From: Fibrobacter sp.
GTDB taxonomy: Bacteria > Fibrobacterota > Fibrobacteria > Fibrobacterales > Fibrobacteraceae
Reading direction: 5' to 3'
Length of the DNA stretch: 64,000 nucleotides
Assembly (NCBI GenBank): GCA_024398835.1
Contig: JAKSIK010000011.1
Span: 1 to 64,000 of the forward strand
Shown piece after piece: positions 52,333-61,192 of the stretch. How positions within the stretch are numbered: the stretch's first letter is position 1; each line of letters opens with the position of its first letter. The notes under the pieces are model-generated. The model was not told the DNA's origin. It ran no database searches and saw nothing but the letters and a program-made list of their open reading frames with translations. The position numbers were made by a program, and so were the translations under genes.

Positions 52333-53202
52333 ATTAAAAAGACATCAAAAGTTTTATTGTTACTCCCCATAGCACTTTTGCTTTGCTGTTGTTCAAGCAA
52401 CAAGGTGAATGATTGTGAAATCTTCCTGGACAAAAACCACTTCCTTGTAGAGGAGTCCATATTCGCAGAGTGCATGGACGACAGCACACTGGTTCTCCAG
52501 CGTAAATTTTCACCCATTCACGAGTATATATTCAACATTCAAGACTCATCGTTCAAACTCAATTATATCTATAGTCGCTACAATCGTCTTGGGAAAAGGC
52601 TTACATCCTGGGAAGAATTAAAAAATGTCGGCGTAGGCAAAAGAGATTTCGATTCGAACGACTCTTTATTCTTTCCAGACTTTAAATCATTCGTTTGCTT
52701 CTTAGAAAACAAGACTCCCAGTCAATTTGATTCCGCCTACGCTGCCGATACCACCTATTACAACGTTTTTGGAGCCCCATTTTCTACGATATCCCGATTA
52801 GAATGGCATTACTTCCATGAGCATCAAATCGCAAAGAAAAACTCCACGCAACTCTACTATTACAGCAGTGAACTGTTTAGGCAGGGACTCTCCATCCATT
52901 CAATAAAAACAGACTCCGCCCATAAAGATATTTTCAGCATTGCGCTGACTTACAAAGACAGCTTCGACTCCTGCAAACACTTTGACAAAATAACGGAAAA
53001 TTCCGATTCAACGATAAAAGTGCCCTTCACCAACTGTGCAGAAATTGTCTACCATGAGCCAACAGATTCCATTGAGGTTACGCTCAGCGATTCCGCACTT
53101 GTTTCTTACTCTCTTCGCCAATACAGATCCAATGGAGACACCACCATTCGATACTACAGCCAATATTTTAAGAATGATACTAACATTACGACTCATGAAT
53201 AA
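52333..53202 (+). CDS. Hypothetical lipoprotein with apparent AUU start
   Basis: An exported protein of about 289 residues that I do not recognise. From an ATT at 52333 the N-terminus reads as a lysine-rich head, KVLLLLPIALLL and CCCSS, a textbook lipoprotein signal. The only later start (TTG at 52357) would lose the positively charged head, and an in-frame stop lies just upstream of the ATT. So either an AUU start is used or an ATG has been lost. The mature part is polar, Asp/Ser/Tyr-rich, and low in GC, with no family I can name. A TAAATTTA sequence lies 14 nt before the ATT. Confidence 0.7.
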   Translation: MKKTSKVLLLLPIALLLCCCSSNKVNDCEIFLDKNHFLVEESIFAECMDDSTLVLQRKFSPIHEYIFNIQDSSFKLNYIYSRYNRLGKRLTSWEELKNVGVGKRDFDSNDSLFFPDFKSFVCFLENKTPSQFDSAYAADTTYYNVFGAPFSTISRLEWHYFHEHQIAKKNSTQLYYYSSELFRQGLSIHSIKTDSAHKDIFSIALTYKDSFDSCKHFDKITENSDSTIKVPFTNCAEIVYHEPTDSIEVTLSDSALVSYSLRQYRSNGDTTIRYYSQYFKNDTNITTHE

Positions 53203-53284
53203 ATAAGTGTATTTAATGCGTCAAAATCCCATAAAAACACGTCCATCTAATTCACGAAATACTTTAGCTGGATAATTTGAAAGC

Positions 53285-53292
53285 TACATTTG
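53285..53292 (+). promoter_or_regulatory. TAnnTTTG box 6 nt before the tsaE start
   Basis: TACATTTG is an exact match, ending 6 nt before the ATG at 53299; no ribosome-binding site is present in between. Confidence 0.5.
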
Positions 53293-53298
53293 GCGAAA

Positions 53299-53733
53299 AT
53301 GGCGGACTGTGCAAAAATGATTTTCAATTCCGAAGAAGAAACCTACAACTGGGCGCTGGAATTCGGGAAGTCTCTGAAACCCGGAGATATGGTGGCCCTG
53401 TACGGAAATCTGGGCGCAGGCAAGACCGTCATGAGCCGCGGAATTTGCAAAGGCCTCGGTTTTGAAGGAACGGTCTGCTCCCCCACCTACACCATTCTGC
53501 ACGAGTACCCCAACAATCCGCCCATCTTCCATTTTGACCTGTACCGTCTGGAATCGGGAGCGGACATCTGCGAAGTGGGCATGGACCCGGATTATCTTGC
53601 CCAGGGTGTGAGCCTCATCGAATGGCCGGAGCGGCTGGAAAACAACACCGCTGGCATCACCCACATCATCAAAATCGAGATTCTCTCCGAAAACGCCCGA
53701 CAGGTCTCCCTGGAGAAAAAGGACAACCTATGA
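53299..53733 (+). CDS. tsaE: tRNA threonylcarbamoyladenosine biosynthesis ATPase TsaE
   Basis: Small P-loop ATPase that works with TsaB and TsaD to place the t6A modification on ANN-decoding tRNAs. The protein has 144 residues. Walker A GNLGAGKT lies at 36-43, followed by VCSPTYTILHEY and FHFDLYRLESGADICEVG, then SLIEWPERL, all diagnostic. ATG at 53299 is preferred over a TTG three codons upstream, which falls inside the promoter-like box. It overlaps the methyltransferase gene by 4 nt. Confidence 0.94.
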   Translation: MADCAKMIFNSEEETYNWALEFGKSLKPGDMVALYGNLGAGKTVMSRGICKGLGFEGTVCSPTYTILHEYPNNPPIFHFDLYRLESGADICEVGMDPDYLAQGVSLIEWPERLENNTAGITHIIKIEILSENARQVSLEKKDNL

Positions 53734-54923
53734 AAGCAATTGAATTGAAGGCCGGTCGTGAAAAATCCGCCCTCCGCTATCATCCCTGGATTTTCAGTGG
53801 CGCCGTGGACAATGTTCAGGGCGACCCGCAGTTGGGCGATACGGTGGAAGTCTATTCCTACCGCGGAGATTTTCTGGGCCTTGCGGCCTACTCCCCAAAG
53901 TCTCAGATTCGGGGACGCTTCTGGACGTATGGAGAGCGGGGAAACATAGACCGCGATTTTTTCAGCGAGATTCTGGACCGCGCCATTGCCGCCCGCAAAA
54001 GCCGCGGATTCAACATCGCCGACAAGGAGAACGCCTTCCGCCTGGTGAATGCGGAAAATGACGGCATTCCCGGCTGCATCATCGACAAGTATGCAGAATA
54101 TTATTCTGTGGAGATTCTGGCGGCGGGGCCAGAAGTGCATCGGGAAGTCATTTATGAACTGCTGGCGGAAAAGACCGGCTGCAAGGGGATTTACGAACGC
54201 TGTGATGGCGATGTTCGCGTCAAGGAAGGTTTGAAACTTAGGACGGGTGCGGTTTTTGGCGAGGTTCCTGACGAGCCTGTGGAAATCAAGGAAAATGGGA
54301 TTTCTTTTTTGGTGGATATCAAGAACGGCCATAAGACGGGATATTATCTGGACCAGAGGGATGCTCGCAGGCGCATCGGAGAGCTTGCCGCCGGGAAAAA
54401 GATGCTGAACTGCTTCTGCTATACAGGCGGTTTTGGGCTATACGCTCTCCGCGGTGGAGCAGAGCACGTGTATCAGGTAGATGTTTCCAAGGATGCGCTG
54501 AAGATTGCGAAGGAAGCCATCATGCGGAACAAGCTCCCTACGGCAAAGGCTACCCATGTGGAGGCCGATGTTTTCCAGTACCTCCGCAGGTGCCGCGACA
54601 AGGCGGAAACTTTTGACTTTATCGTTCTGGATCCGCCCAAGTTTGTAGAAAGCAAGGACAACCTGAACAAGGGCGCACGCGGCTATAAGGACATCAATTT
54701 GCTCGCTATGAAGCTTCTGGCCGAAGGGGGCATGCTCGCCACCTTCAGCTGTTCCGGCCTGATGGAGATGCCCTTATTCCAGAAGATCATTGCCGACGCT
54801 GCCGCAGATGCAGGCCGCCGCGTGCAAATCATCGAGCGGTTCGGGCAGCCCGCAGACCATCCCGTAGCAACAGGATTCCCCGAAGGCCAGTACCTGAAGG
54901 GCCTCCTGGTCCAAGTCATCTAA
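53730..54923 (+). CDS. Class I rRNA methyltransferase, RlmI-like
   Basis: A 397-residue SAM-dependent methyltransferase of the RlmI/YccW group, which modifies a cytosine in 23S rRNA. An N-terminal PUA-type domain (HPWIFSGAVDNVQGDPQLGDTVEVYS) is followed by a middle domain and the Rossmann methyltransferase: KTGYYLDQRDAR, MLNCFCYTGGFGLYALRGGA, VLDPPKFVESK and the catalytic-type FSCSGLM with its cysteine. ATG at 53730 overlaps the tsaE stop (ATGA); longer starts would run through tsaE. Assignment to the family is firm; the exact target base is inferred. Confidence 0.9.
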   Translation: MKAIELKAGREKSALRYHPWIFSGAVDNVQGDPQLGDTVEVYSYRGDFLGLAAYSPKSQIRGRFWTYGERGNIDRDFFSEILDRAIAARKSRGFNIADKENAFRLVNAENDGIPGCIIDKYAEYYSVEILAAGPEVHREVIYELLAEKTGCKGIYERCDGDVRVKEGLKLRTGAVFGEVPDEPVEIKENGISFLVDIKNGHKTGYYLDQRDARRRIGELAAGKKMLNCFCYTGGFGLYALRGGAEHVYQVDVSKDALKIAKEAIMRNKLPTAKATHVEADVFQYLRRCRDKAETFDFIVLDPPKFVESKDNLNKGARGYKDINLLAMKLLAEGGMLATFSCSGLMEMPLFQKIIADAAADAGRRVQIIERFGQPADHPVATGFPEGQYLKGLLVQVI

Positions 54924-54928
54924 AACGC

Positions 54929-54965
54929 AAAAAGGAATACCCAGGCAGGGAGACCCAGGTATTCC
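54929..54965 (-). terminator. Terminator after ftsZ
   Basis: GGAATACC and GGTATTCC form an 8-bp stem; on the minus strand TTTTT follows. It ends the dcw transcript 54 nt past ftsZ and may also work for the convergent rlmI-like gene. Confidence 0.75.
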
Positions 54966-55018
54966 CTTGTGTTGTGGTGGGCACGCTTTCGCGTACCCGG
55001 TGTGTGTGTATGTTAAGA

Positions 55019-56632
55019 TTAGAAGGAGTCGGAGTTCATTCCGCCCATGCGAAGGAAGGCCGGCATTTCATAGTCCACGCCGTTCGTCTTCATGGAATTT
55101 TCGCCATAGTTGGTAGAATGTTCGGCGGTAGGTGCTACAGCCGGTTCCGAAATGGTCTGACGCACATAAGCCGGTTCCTCGAAGTTACCGCAAGAGAGCT
55201 GGTCAGCTTCTGCAATTTCAGGCATTTCCTGAGTTTCGGGAAGCGTTGCAGTTGCGGTGCCCTGAGGCATCACTTCTTCGGCATAGGCCGGAGACTGGAC
55301 GTCAAACTGAGCGGAGCCGAAGGACTGAGGTGCAGTCTGAACGGCTTCTGCTTGAGGAAGTGCTGCCATAGGAATGGTGGGAGTGATTTCCACAGCCGGA
55401 ACCGATTCCGTGGGGCGAATCAATGCAGCAAAGTTCATTGCCGTCGGGCGCGGTGTTGCAGCCACAGGCTGAGGCATAGCCACTTCTGCAGCAGGAACTG
55501 CACCCAGAGAATTCACCAAGTCAGCGGCCTTCTGCACACCGGCAGGAGCTGCGGGCTGCGGAGCAGCCTGGAAACCATTCACGCCACCTGCCGTAAACAT
55601 GGGGGTAGAATTGTTCGGAATCTGACTTCCACCGCAACCTGTTGCAATAATGGTAATGCAAACCTTGTCGCCCAATTCCGGAAGAAGAATGTCACCCATA
55701 ATGATGTTGGGGTCATTCTTGTCGCTCACAGCTTCGTGGATATGTTCCATTGCTTCGTTGTATTCCAGCATGGAGAAGTTTTCACCATGAGAAACATTCA
55801 CAAGAACGCCAGTAGCGCCATCCACATTGATGTCTTCCAGAAGCGGAGAAGAGAGAGCCATATCCGTTGCCTTAACGCCACGGCCTTCACCTTCTGCAAT
55901 ACCCGTACCCATCAAGGCAGAGCCACCATTGGTCATCACTGTTCTGATATCGGCAAAGTCCACATGGATAAGGCCATGACGGAACATGATGTCGCAAATG
56001 CTACGGACGGCATTGCCCAAGATTTCATCGGTGAGCTTGAAAGCACCATCGAGAGTCATCTTCTTATCCGTATTCTGGACCACGCCCATGAGCTTTTCGT
56101 TGTCCACCACAATCATGGTGTCCACTGCGGCACGGAGGTTTTCGATACCTTCTGCAGCCAAATTGCTACGGCGTTTGCCTTCGAAGCGGAAAGGCTTGGT
56201 CACAACAGCCACTGTAAGGATGCCCATTTCGCGAGCCACAGCACCTACGATAGGAGCAGCACCCGTTCCCGTGCCACCACCCATACCTGCGGTGATGAAA
56301 ATCATGTCCGCACCACGCATAGCTTCCTTCAGATCTTCCACATTCTCTTCGGCAGCCTTGCGGCCCACTTCAGGTTTCATACCTGCACCGAGGGTCTTTG
56401 TGGTCTTCTGACCGATGGCAATCTTGTGGTCTGCAAGACTGATTTCCAACGCCTTGGCATCCGTATTGACGGCATAGTATTCCACGCCCTCAATATGCAT
56501 GTTGACCATACGGTTTACAGTATTGCCGCCAGCACCGCCGACGCCAAATACCTTCACCTTGGCATTGTTGAAGCTAGAATCGTCCATGACGATATGGGAA
56601 TCTAGTCCCAGGTTGTTTTCGAATTCACTCAT
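55019..56632 (-). CDS. ftsZ: Cell division GTPase FtsZ
   Basis: Tubulin-like GTPase that forms the division ring. The protein has 537 residues, longer than the usual 380-400 because of a C-terminal linker of about 165 residues rich in Ala, Pro and Glu. The GTP-binding GVGGAGGNTV and GMGGGTGTGAAP are intact, as is the T7-loop region HVDFADIRTVMTNGG with its catalytic Asp. The C-terminal peptide YEMPAFLRMGGM matches the docking peptide for FtsA and other partners. It is the last gene of the dcw run, 31 nt after ftsA. Confidence 0.96.
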   Translation of the reverse strand: MSEFENNLGLDSHIVMDDSSFNNAKVKVFGVGGAGGNTVNRMVNMHIEGVEYYAVNTDAKALEISLADHKIAIGQKTTKTLGAGMKPEVGRKAAEENVEDLKEAMRGADMIFITAGMGGGTGTGAAPIVGAVAREMGILTVAVVTKPFRFEGKRRSNLAAEGIENLRAAVDTMIVVDNEKLMGVVQNTDKKMTLDGAFKLTDEILGNAVRSICDIMFRHGLIHVDFADIRTVMTNGGSALMGTGIAEGEGRGVKATDMALSSPLLEDINVDGATGVLVNVSHGENFSMLEYNEAMEHIHEAVSDKNDPNIIMGDILLPELGDKVCITIIATGCGGSQIPNNSTPMFTAGGVNGFQAAPQPAAPAGVQKAADLVNSLGAVPAAEVAMPQPVAATPRPTAMNFAALIRPTESVPAVEITPTIPMAALPQAEAVQTAPQSFGSAQFDVQSPAYAEEVMPQGTATATLPETQEMPEIAEADQLSCGNFEEPAYVRQTISEPAVAPTAEHSTNYGENSMKTNGVDYEMPAFLRMGGMNSDSF

Positions 56633-56663
56633 AGTTTATCTCCCTGATGTGAGTGGTTGTTGT

Positions 56664-57908
56664 TTAGAAATAGTTTTGAATGATATCCTTGAACCATTGA
56701 AGTCCTTTTTTCACGGATACCTTAATTTGTTTGCCCGTTTCATGACGGCGATTGCCAACCCGATCCTTTGCTCCGTAATGGAGAAGTCCAACGCCTGTTG
56801 CGTAAGAAGGATTGCTAAAGGCATCCCGAATTCCGCCGGAACTCTTTGGATGACCAATACGCACCGGTTTATTGAAAGCGCGTTCAGCCACTTCATCAAT
56901 TCCTTCCAAAGCGCAGCAACCGCCCGTCAACACAATACCGCCATTGATAAGGTCATATACATTGTGTTTTTTCAAATCTGCAGAAAGCAGACGGAAAATT
57001 TCTTCTACGCGGGCAGTAATCACCTTGGCAAGAAGAGTACGAGAACAAGGAATATCTCCCCTATCACCTACGCCGGGCACTGGGAATGTTTCATCTTCAA
57101 TCAGATTATTGAGTTTACATGTCCCGTACTTCTTCTTGATTTCTTCAGCCTTAGCCAAAGATATAGGGACTTTCAAGCACTTACTGATATCGCTAGTAAT
57201 GCTATTCCCAGCCAAATCCAAAGAAGCCGTATAACGAACGGATTCACCAACAAATACAGCTACATCAGCGGAACCAGCTCCAATATCCACAAGAGCTACA
57301 CCCAGTTCTCTTTCATCGGGAGTGAGCACAGCAAAGCCAGCCGCTAAAGGCTCTAATACGATTTTTGCCACATGAAGGCCTGCACTGCGAACGGACTTGT
57401 CCAAGTTCTGGATAGCATTGGGTCGTGAGGTGACGACCTGGACTTCCACTCCTAAGCGACGCCCGTTGAGGCCCTTCGGATTCCGGATACCCGTCTGATC
57501 ATCCAAAGAGTATTCTCCCGGAAACACATGAATAATCTGTCCTGCAGCTTCTGGGATGGTACTAGCCTGATTCTTTACCGTCTCAATATCCACATTGCGG
57601 ACTTCGCCGGTGGGGAGCGTAATCAGTCCCTGATAATTGATGGAATTTACATGCTTACCAGCGATGCCTACATAAACATCCCGTACGTCGACTCCAACAA
57701 GCGATTCTACCGAACGCACTGCATTTTTCAACGTTTCCACAACGCAGTCAAACTCGTCTGCTTTAGGAAGCGGGCAATCTCCGCATTCCACAATACATAC
57801 GGAATCTCCTGTGGAATAGCCAACGAAAAGATTGATTTTCGACGCTCCAATATCTAGGCCGAAAATGTAATCCTCTTTTCTAATTTCACTTTGTTTGGAT
57901 TCATCCAT
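56664..57908 (-). CDS. ftsA: Cell division protein FtsA
   Basis: Actin-fold protein that tethers FtsZ to the membrane. The protein has 414 residues from ATG at 57908, which overlaps the end of ftsQ by 8 nt. FGLDIGASKINLFVG (phosphate 1), the 1C domain, LVDIGAGSADVAVFVG (phosphate 2) and NGGIVLTGGCCALEGIDEVAE are present. The C-terminal VSVKKGLQWFKDIIQNYF forms the amphipathic membrane helix. A start 14 codons upstream is possible but less likely. Confidence 0.95.
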   Translation of the reverse strand: MDESKQSEIRKEDYIFGLDIGASKINLFVGYSTGDSVCIVECGDCPLPKADEFDCVVETLKNAVRSVESLVGVDVRDVYVGIAGKHVNSINYQGLITLPTGEVRNVDIETVKNQASTIPEAAGQIIHVFPGEYSLDDQTGIRNPKGLNGRRLGVEVQVVTSRPNAIQNLDKSVRSAGLHVAKIVLEPLAAGFAVLTPDERELGVALVDIGAGSADVAVFVGESVRYTASLDLAGNSITSDISKCLKVPISLAKAEEIKKKYGTCKLNNLIEDETFPVPGVGDRGDIPCSRTLLAKVITARVEEIFRLLSADLKKHNVYDLINGGIVLTGGCCALEGIDEVAERAFNKPVRIGHPKSSGGIRDAFSNPSYATGVGLLHYGAKDRVGNRRHETGKQIKVSVKKGLQWFKDIIQNYF

Positions 57909-58749
57909 TGACACACCTCTTGTCAAAATTTCTGATGTAAGCAAAACCACTAAATCTCATATCAACTTCAAGCGCACAATGCATATCTTGGGGGAAGCCC
58001 GCTTTCACTGTTTCATACAGATCGAAAATCGTTTTGTCCATATCACTGGGGTTAAACAACACCTTATGTCCCACGTCGCGGAAATAGACTTCAAAAGCAG
58101 AGTCCGCCTCAGACCAAGAAACTTGAGAGACTAACTCATACAACTCCTTGTTATCCTCACGCATTTCACTCAGAAACTGAGACATAAGACGAATCTTATC
58201 CTTGTCTTCTACAGCTACAATGGGAAGATGTACAGCGGTCATTGAGGAAAGGGGCAAAAGCACTCCCTGTTCCGAATACACCTGAGCCTTTCCCCCATCA
58301 AAGACTGCCAATATTGGCGTTGCCTCTTCCATAATGATGGATAAGGACGAGGGGAAATGCTTTTCCACTTTTGCAGAAGCAATTAGCGGCAAATTCATCA
58401 AGGCCTTCTCAACGGAATCCGTTTGAATTTCAGCCATTTTCATTCCCGGTTCCACCTGCGCGCTTTGCACCACATCTTCCCAAGAAAGCATTCGGTTTCC
58501 TTCAATATCAATGTACTGAAGATTTCGAATTTCCATCGGGTTAAGCCGTTGCAAATAGAAGCGATTCATCCAGGCTACCGTTCCTAAAGCCACCAAGAGA
58601 ATGCACACCATCCAGCCACGACGCTTAAACCAGCGGAAAAATCCGCCGAAGCCGCGACGCACTAGATGGGCACGGAATCTCTTACGTTTTTCTTCGTTAT
58701 AGCCTATACGGCGCCCGAAGAATGTGGTTTTAGACTTGGTCAAATACAT
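57901..58749 (-). CDS. ftsQ: Cell division protein FtsQ
   Basis: Single-pass membrane protein of the divisome that links FtsZ-ring and wall synthesis. The protein has 282 residues with a basic cytoplasmic head, a transmembrane helix at about 47-68 (WMVCILLVALGTVAWM), a POTRA domain (YIDIEGNRMLSWEDVVQSAQV) and the FtsQ beta domain. Sequence conservation is low as usual, so the call leans on layout and on position between murC (10-nt overlap) and ftsA (8-nt overlap). Confidence 0.88.
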   Translation of the reverse strand: MYLTKSKTTFFGRRIGYNEEKRKRFRAHLVRRGFGGFFRWFKRRGWMVCILLVALGTVAWMNRFYLQRLNPMEIRNLQYIDIEGNRMLSWEDVVQSAQVEPGMKMAEIQTDSVEKALMNLPLIASAKVEKHFPSSLSIIMEEATPILAVFDGGKAQVYSEQGVLLPLSSMTAVHLPIVAVEDKDKIRLMSQFLSEMREDNKELYELVSQVSWSEADSAFEVYFRDVGHKVLFNPSDMDKTIFDLYETVKAGFPQDMHCALEVDMRFSGFAYIRNFDKRCVNG

Positions 58750-60122
58750 TCCTCCAAAATCTTCTCGCCCAATTTCCAGATGTTCCCGGCACCCATCAGC
58801 ACCACAACATCACCCGGTTTCAATTCTTCCTTCAAAATCGGGAGCAAGTTCATCTGATCGCCCACAAAACGAGCATTGCGGTGACCGCGAGCGGTAGCAC
58901 TTTCAGCCACAAGAGCTCCCGTCACACCTTCAATGGGGCGTTCACGAGCGGGGTAAATATCTGTTGCCAAAAGCACGTCACAGTTGGCAAAGGCACTTCC
59001 AAAAGCCTCATGCTGGTCGCGAGTGCGGGTAAACAAATGAGGTTGGAACGCCACAATCACGCGACGATCCGGGAATGCTTCGCGGAAGCCCAGCAATGTT
59101 GCAGCAGATTCCGTCGGATGGTGCGCATAGTCATCAAACACCAAGATGCCATTCTTCTCGCCAATAAATTCAAAGCGACGTTTTACGCCTTCAAAGTCAG
59201 CTGCAGCCTTACGAGCAATATCAGGACTGATGCCTTCTTCCATGGCAAGGGCGATGGCAGCAGTTGCATTCAATACATTGTGACGACCCGGAATCTGGAG
59301 TTTGAATTCACCTAGGCTCTCTCCATCACAGAAAATCTCAAAATGCGGGAACCCTTTTTCAAATTTCAGATTGTCAATGCGATATTTGGCCTGACGACTA
59401 AAGCCGTAGGTAATCACAGGCTTACTCACTCGGGAGAAAATCTGCTGCACATTGGGGTCATCAATGCAGAGAATGGCTTGGCCATAGAAAGGAATCTTAT
59501 TGATGAACTGGACAAAGGCATCCTTGATTTCTTCAATATTTTCGTAGGTGTCCAAATGATCTGCATCAATATTTGTCACAATCGCAGAACTAGGCATCAT
59601 AGAGAGGAAGCTGCGATCAAATTCATCACTTTCGGCGATGAGGTAATCTCCGTGGCCCACTTTTGCGCCACTTCCCTTACCCTTCACCACACCACCCACA
59701 ATGATGGTGGGGTCCAAACCCGCTTCTTCCCAAATCTGGCCCACAATGGATGTCGTTGTGGTTTTGCCGTGAGTGCCTGCAATGGCAAGGGTGTATTTAA
59801 GGCGCATGAGTTCGCCCAACATTTCAGCACGGCGAATCACAGGGATACGACGAGCACGAGCTTCCACCAGTTCGGGATTGTCACGAGGGACAGCAGAAGA
59901 ATACACCACCAAATCCGTTTCTTCTACGTTCTTGGCTTCATGCTTTGCGCTAATCTTAATGCCCAAATTCTTGAGATAGTCAATGACCTGGCCTTCACCT
60001 GTATCAGAACCAGTCACCACAAAATCATTTTCGTGCAAAACCTCGGCAATGCCAGACATTCCAGCACCACCAATGCCTACAAAATGCAGGCGACGAACGC
60101 GTTTGCAATCCATAATCTGCAT
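58740..60122 (-). CDS. murC: UDP-N-acetylmuramate--L-alanine ligase
   Basis: Adds the first residue of the peptidoglycan stem peptide. The protein has 460 residues. FVGIGGAGMSGIAEVL near 14, AGTHGKTTTTSIV (ATP site, about 115-127), DEFDRSFL, DADHLDTYEN, IPGRHNVLNATAAIA and DDYAHHPTES (catalytic/Mg site) are all present. It overlaps murG by one base and ftsQ by 10. No ddl gene lies between murC and ftsQ, where many clusters have it. Confidence 0.96.
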   Translation of the reverse strand: MQIMDCKRVRRLHFVGIGGAGMSGIAEVLHENDFVVTGSDTGEGQVIDYLKNLGIKISAKHEAKNVEETDLVVYSSAVPRDNPELVEARARRIPVIRRAEMLGELMRLKYTLAIAGTHGKTTTTSIVGQIWEEAGLDPTIIVGGVVKGKGSGAKVGHGDYLIAESDEFDRSFLSMMPSSAIVTNIDADHLDTYENIEEIKDAFVQFINKIPFYGQAILCIDDPNVQQIFSRVSKPVITYGFSRQAKYRIDNLKFEKGFPHFEIFCDGESLGEFKLQIPGRHNVLNATAAIALAMEEGISPDIARKAAADFEGVKRRFEFIGEKNGILVFDDYAHHPTESAATLLGFREAFPDRRVIVAFQPHLFTRTRDQHEAFGSAFANCDVLLATDIYPARERPIEGVTGALVAESATARGHRNARFVGDQMNLLPILKEELKPGDVVVLMGAGNIWKLGEKILEECI

Positions 60123-61192
60123 TATGCGCTCTCCTTTTCCATAATTACTTTTGCAATCTGGTCAGCAGCATCGGGCATTCCCAACCGCTTTGCTGCATCG
60201 GCCATCTTTCCTAATTTTTCAGTATCATTCAACAGGCCTTCTACCTTGTTCCACAAGTCATTGGGATCGTTATCCAACTCCACAAAGCAGGCACCCGCTT
60301 TTTCCACGACGCGGGCATTGTGTTCCTGGTGGTTTGCCGTCGCGTGCGGGAACGGAAGTAAAATAGAGGGTTTACCGAAAGCTAGAACTTCTGCCAAGGC
60401 AGAAGCACCTGCACGACTGATAATCAAATCAGCGTACATCATATAAGCGTAAATGTTGTTCAAGAAGCCTCGAACTGCCACGTTGGGGAGTTCTCCAACA
60501 CGGCCATTGATGGCATCTACATTCTTAACGCCCACCTGCCAAACCACAGAAACATTTTCATTCGCAGTAATCCGCTTCAGGCTTTCTTCAATCTTCACAT
60601 TAATGCCTGCAGCACCCTGAGAACCGCCCACAATAAACACGGCCTTCTTGCCTTCCGGGAATTCTTCGGGGCGTTTCAGTTCGTCAAATGTCGGCAGCTT
60701 CCGCACAGGATTTCCATAAATCATGGTTTTTCCTTCAGGGAAGAACTTCGCCGCATCTGCAGAAGTCACAAAGATGGTCTTTGCATAACGGCTGCCCAAT
60801 TTATTGGCAACGCCTGCAACAGCATTTTGTTCCTGCAGATAAACAGGAATGCCCATACGGCCAGCGGCAATCACAATAGGAAGAGAAACATATCCACCTG
60901 TAGCAACAACTACATCGGGTTTTACTTTTTTGATGATAGCCTTCGCCCTAATGTAGGCTCCTGCCAATTTAAAAGGAAGTGTCAAATTTTTGACCATGGA
61001 GCCACGACTAAGAGGAACTGCCTTACTGTATTCGTATGGCCAATTAGCAGACACTAGGCGATCTTCCATAGAGCCTTTTCGACCCGCAAAAGTGATTTCC
61101 ACATCACCCATTTTCTTCATACTATCAGCAATAGCTACTGCCGGGAATATATGGCCACCTGTTCCACCACAGACAAAAAGAAACTTCTTCAT
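60122..61192 (-). CDS. murG: Lipid I N-acetylglucosaminyltransferase MurG
   Basis: Membrane-associated enzyme that turns lipid I into lipid II. The protein has 356 residues, the standard length. The N-terminal GGTGGHIFPAVAIA, the mid-region ATGGYVSLPIVIAA, YLQEQNAVAGVANKLGSRYA, and the C-terminal donor site SRAGASALAEVLAFGKPSILLPFPHATANHQEHNA are characteristic. It overlaps ftsW by 4 nt and murC by one base. Confidence 0.96.
   Translation of the reverse strand: MKKFLFVCGGTGGHIFPAVAIADSMKKMGDVEITFAGRKGSMEDRLVSANWPYEYSKAVPLSRGSMVKNLTLPFKLAGAYIRAKAIIKKVKPDVVVATGGYVSLPIVIAAGRMGIPVYLQEQNAVAGVANKLGSRYAKTIFVTSADAAKFFPEGKTMIYGNPVRKLPTFDELKRPEEFPEGKKAVFIVGGSQGAAGINVKIEESLKRITANENVSVVWQVGVKNVDAINGRVGELPNVAVRGFLNNIYAYMMYADLIISRAGASALAEVLAFGKPSILLPFPHATANHQEHNARVVEKAGACFVELDNDPNDLWNKVEGLLNDTEKLGKMADAAKRLGMPDAADQIAKVIMEKESA

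Noticed and set aside
54974..56605. Plus-strand open frame of 543 codons antisense to ftsZ
   Set aside because: Translation is Cys/His/Arg-rich nonsense and ftsZ is unequivocal on the other strand.
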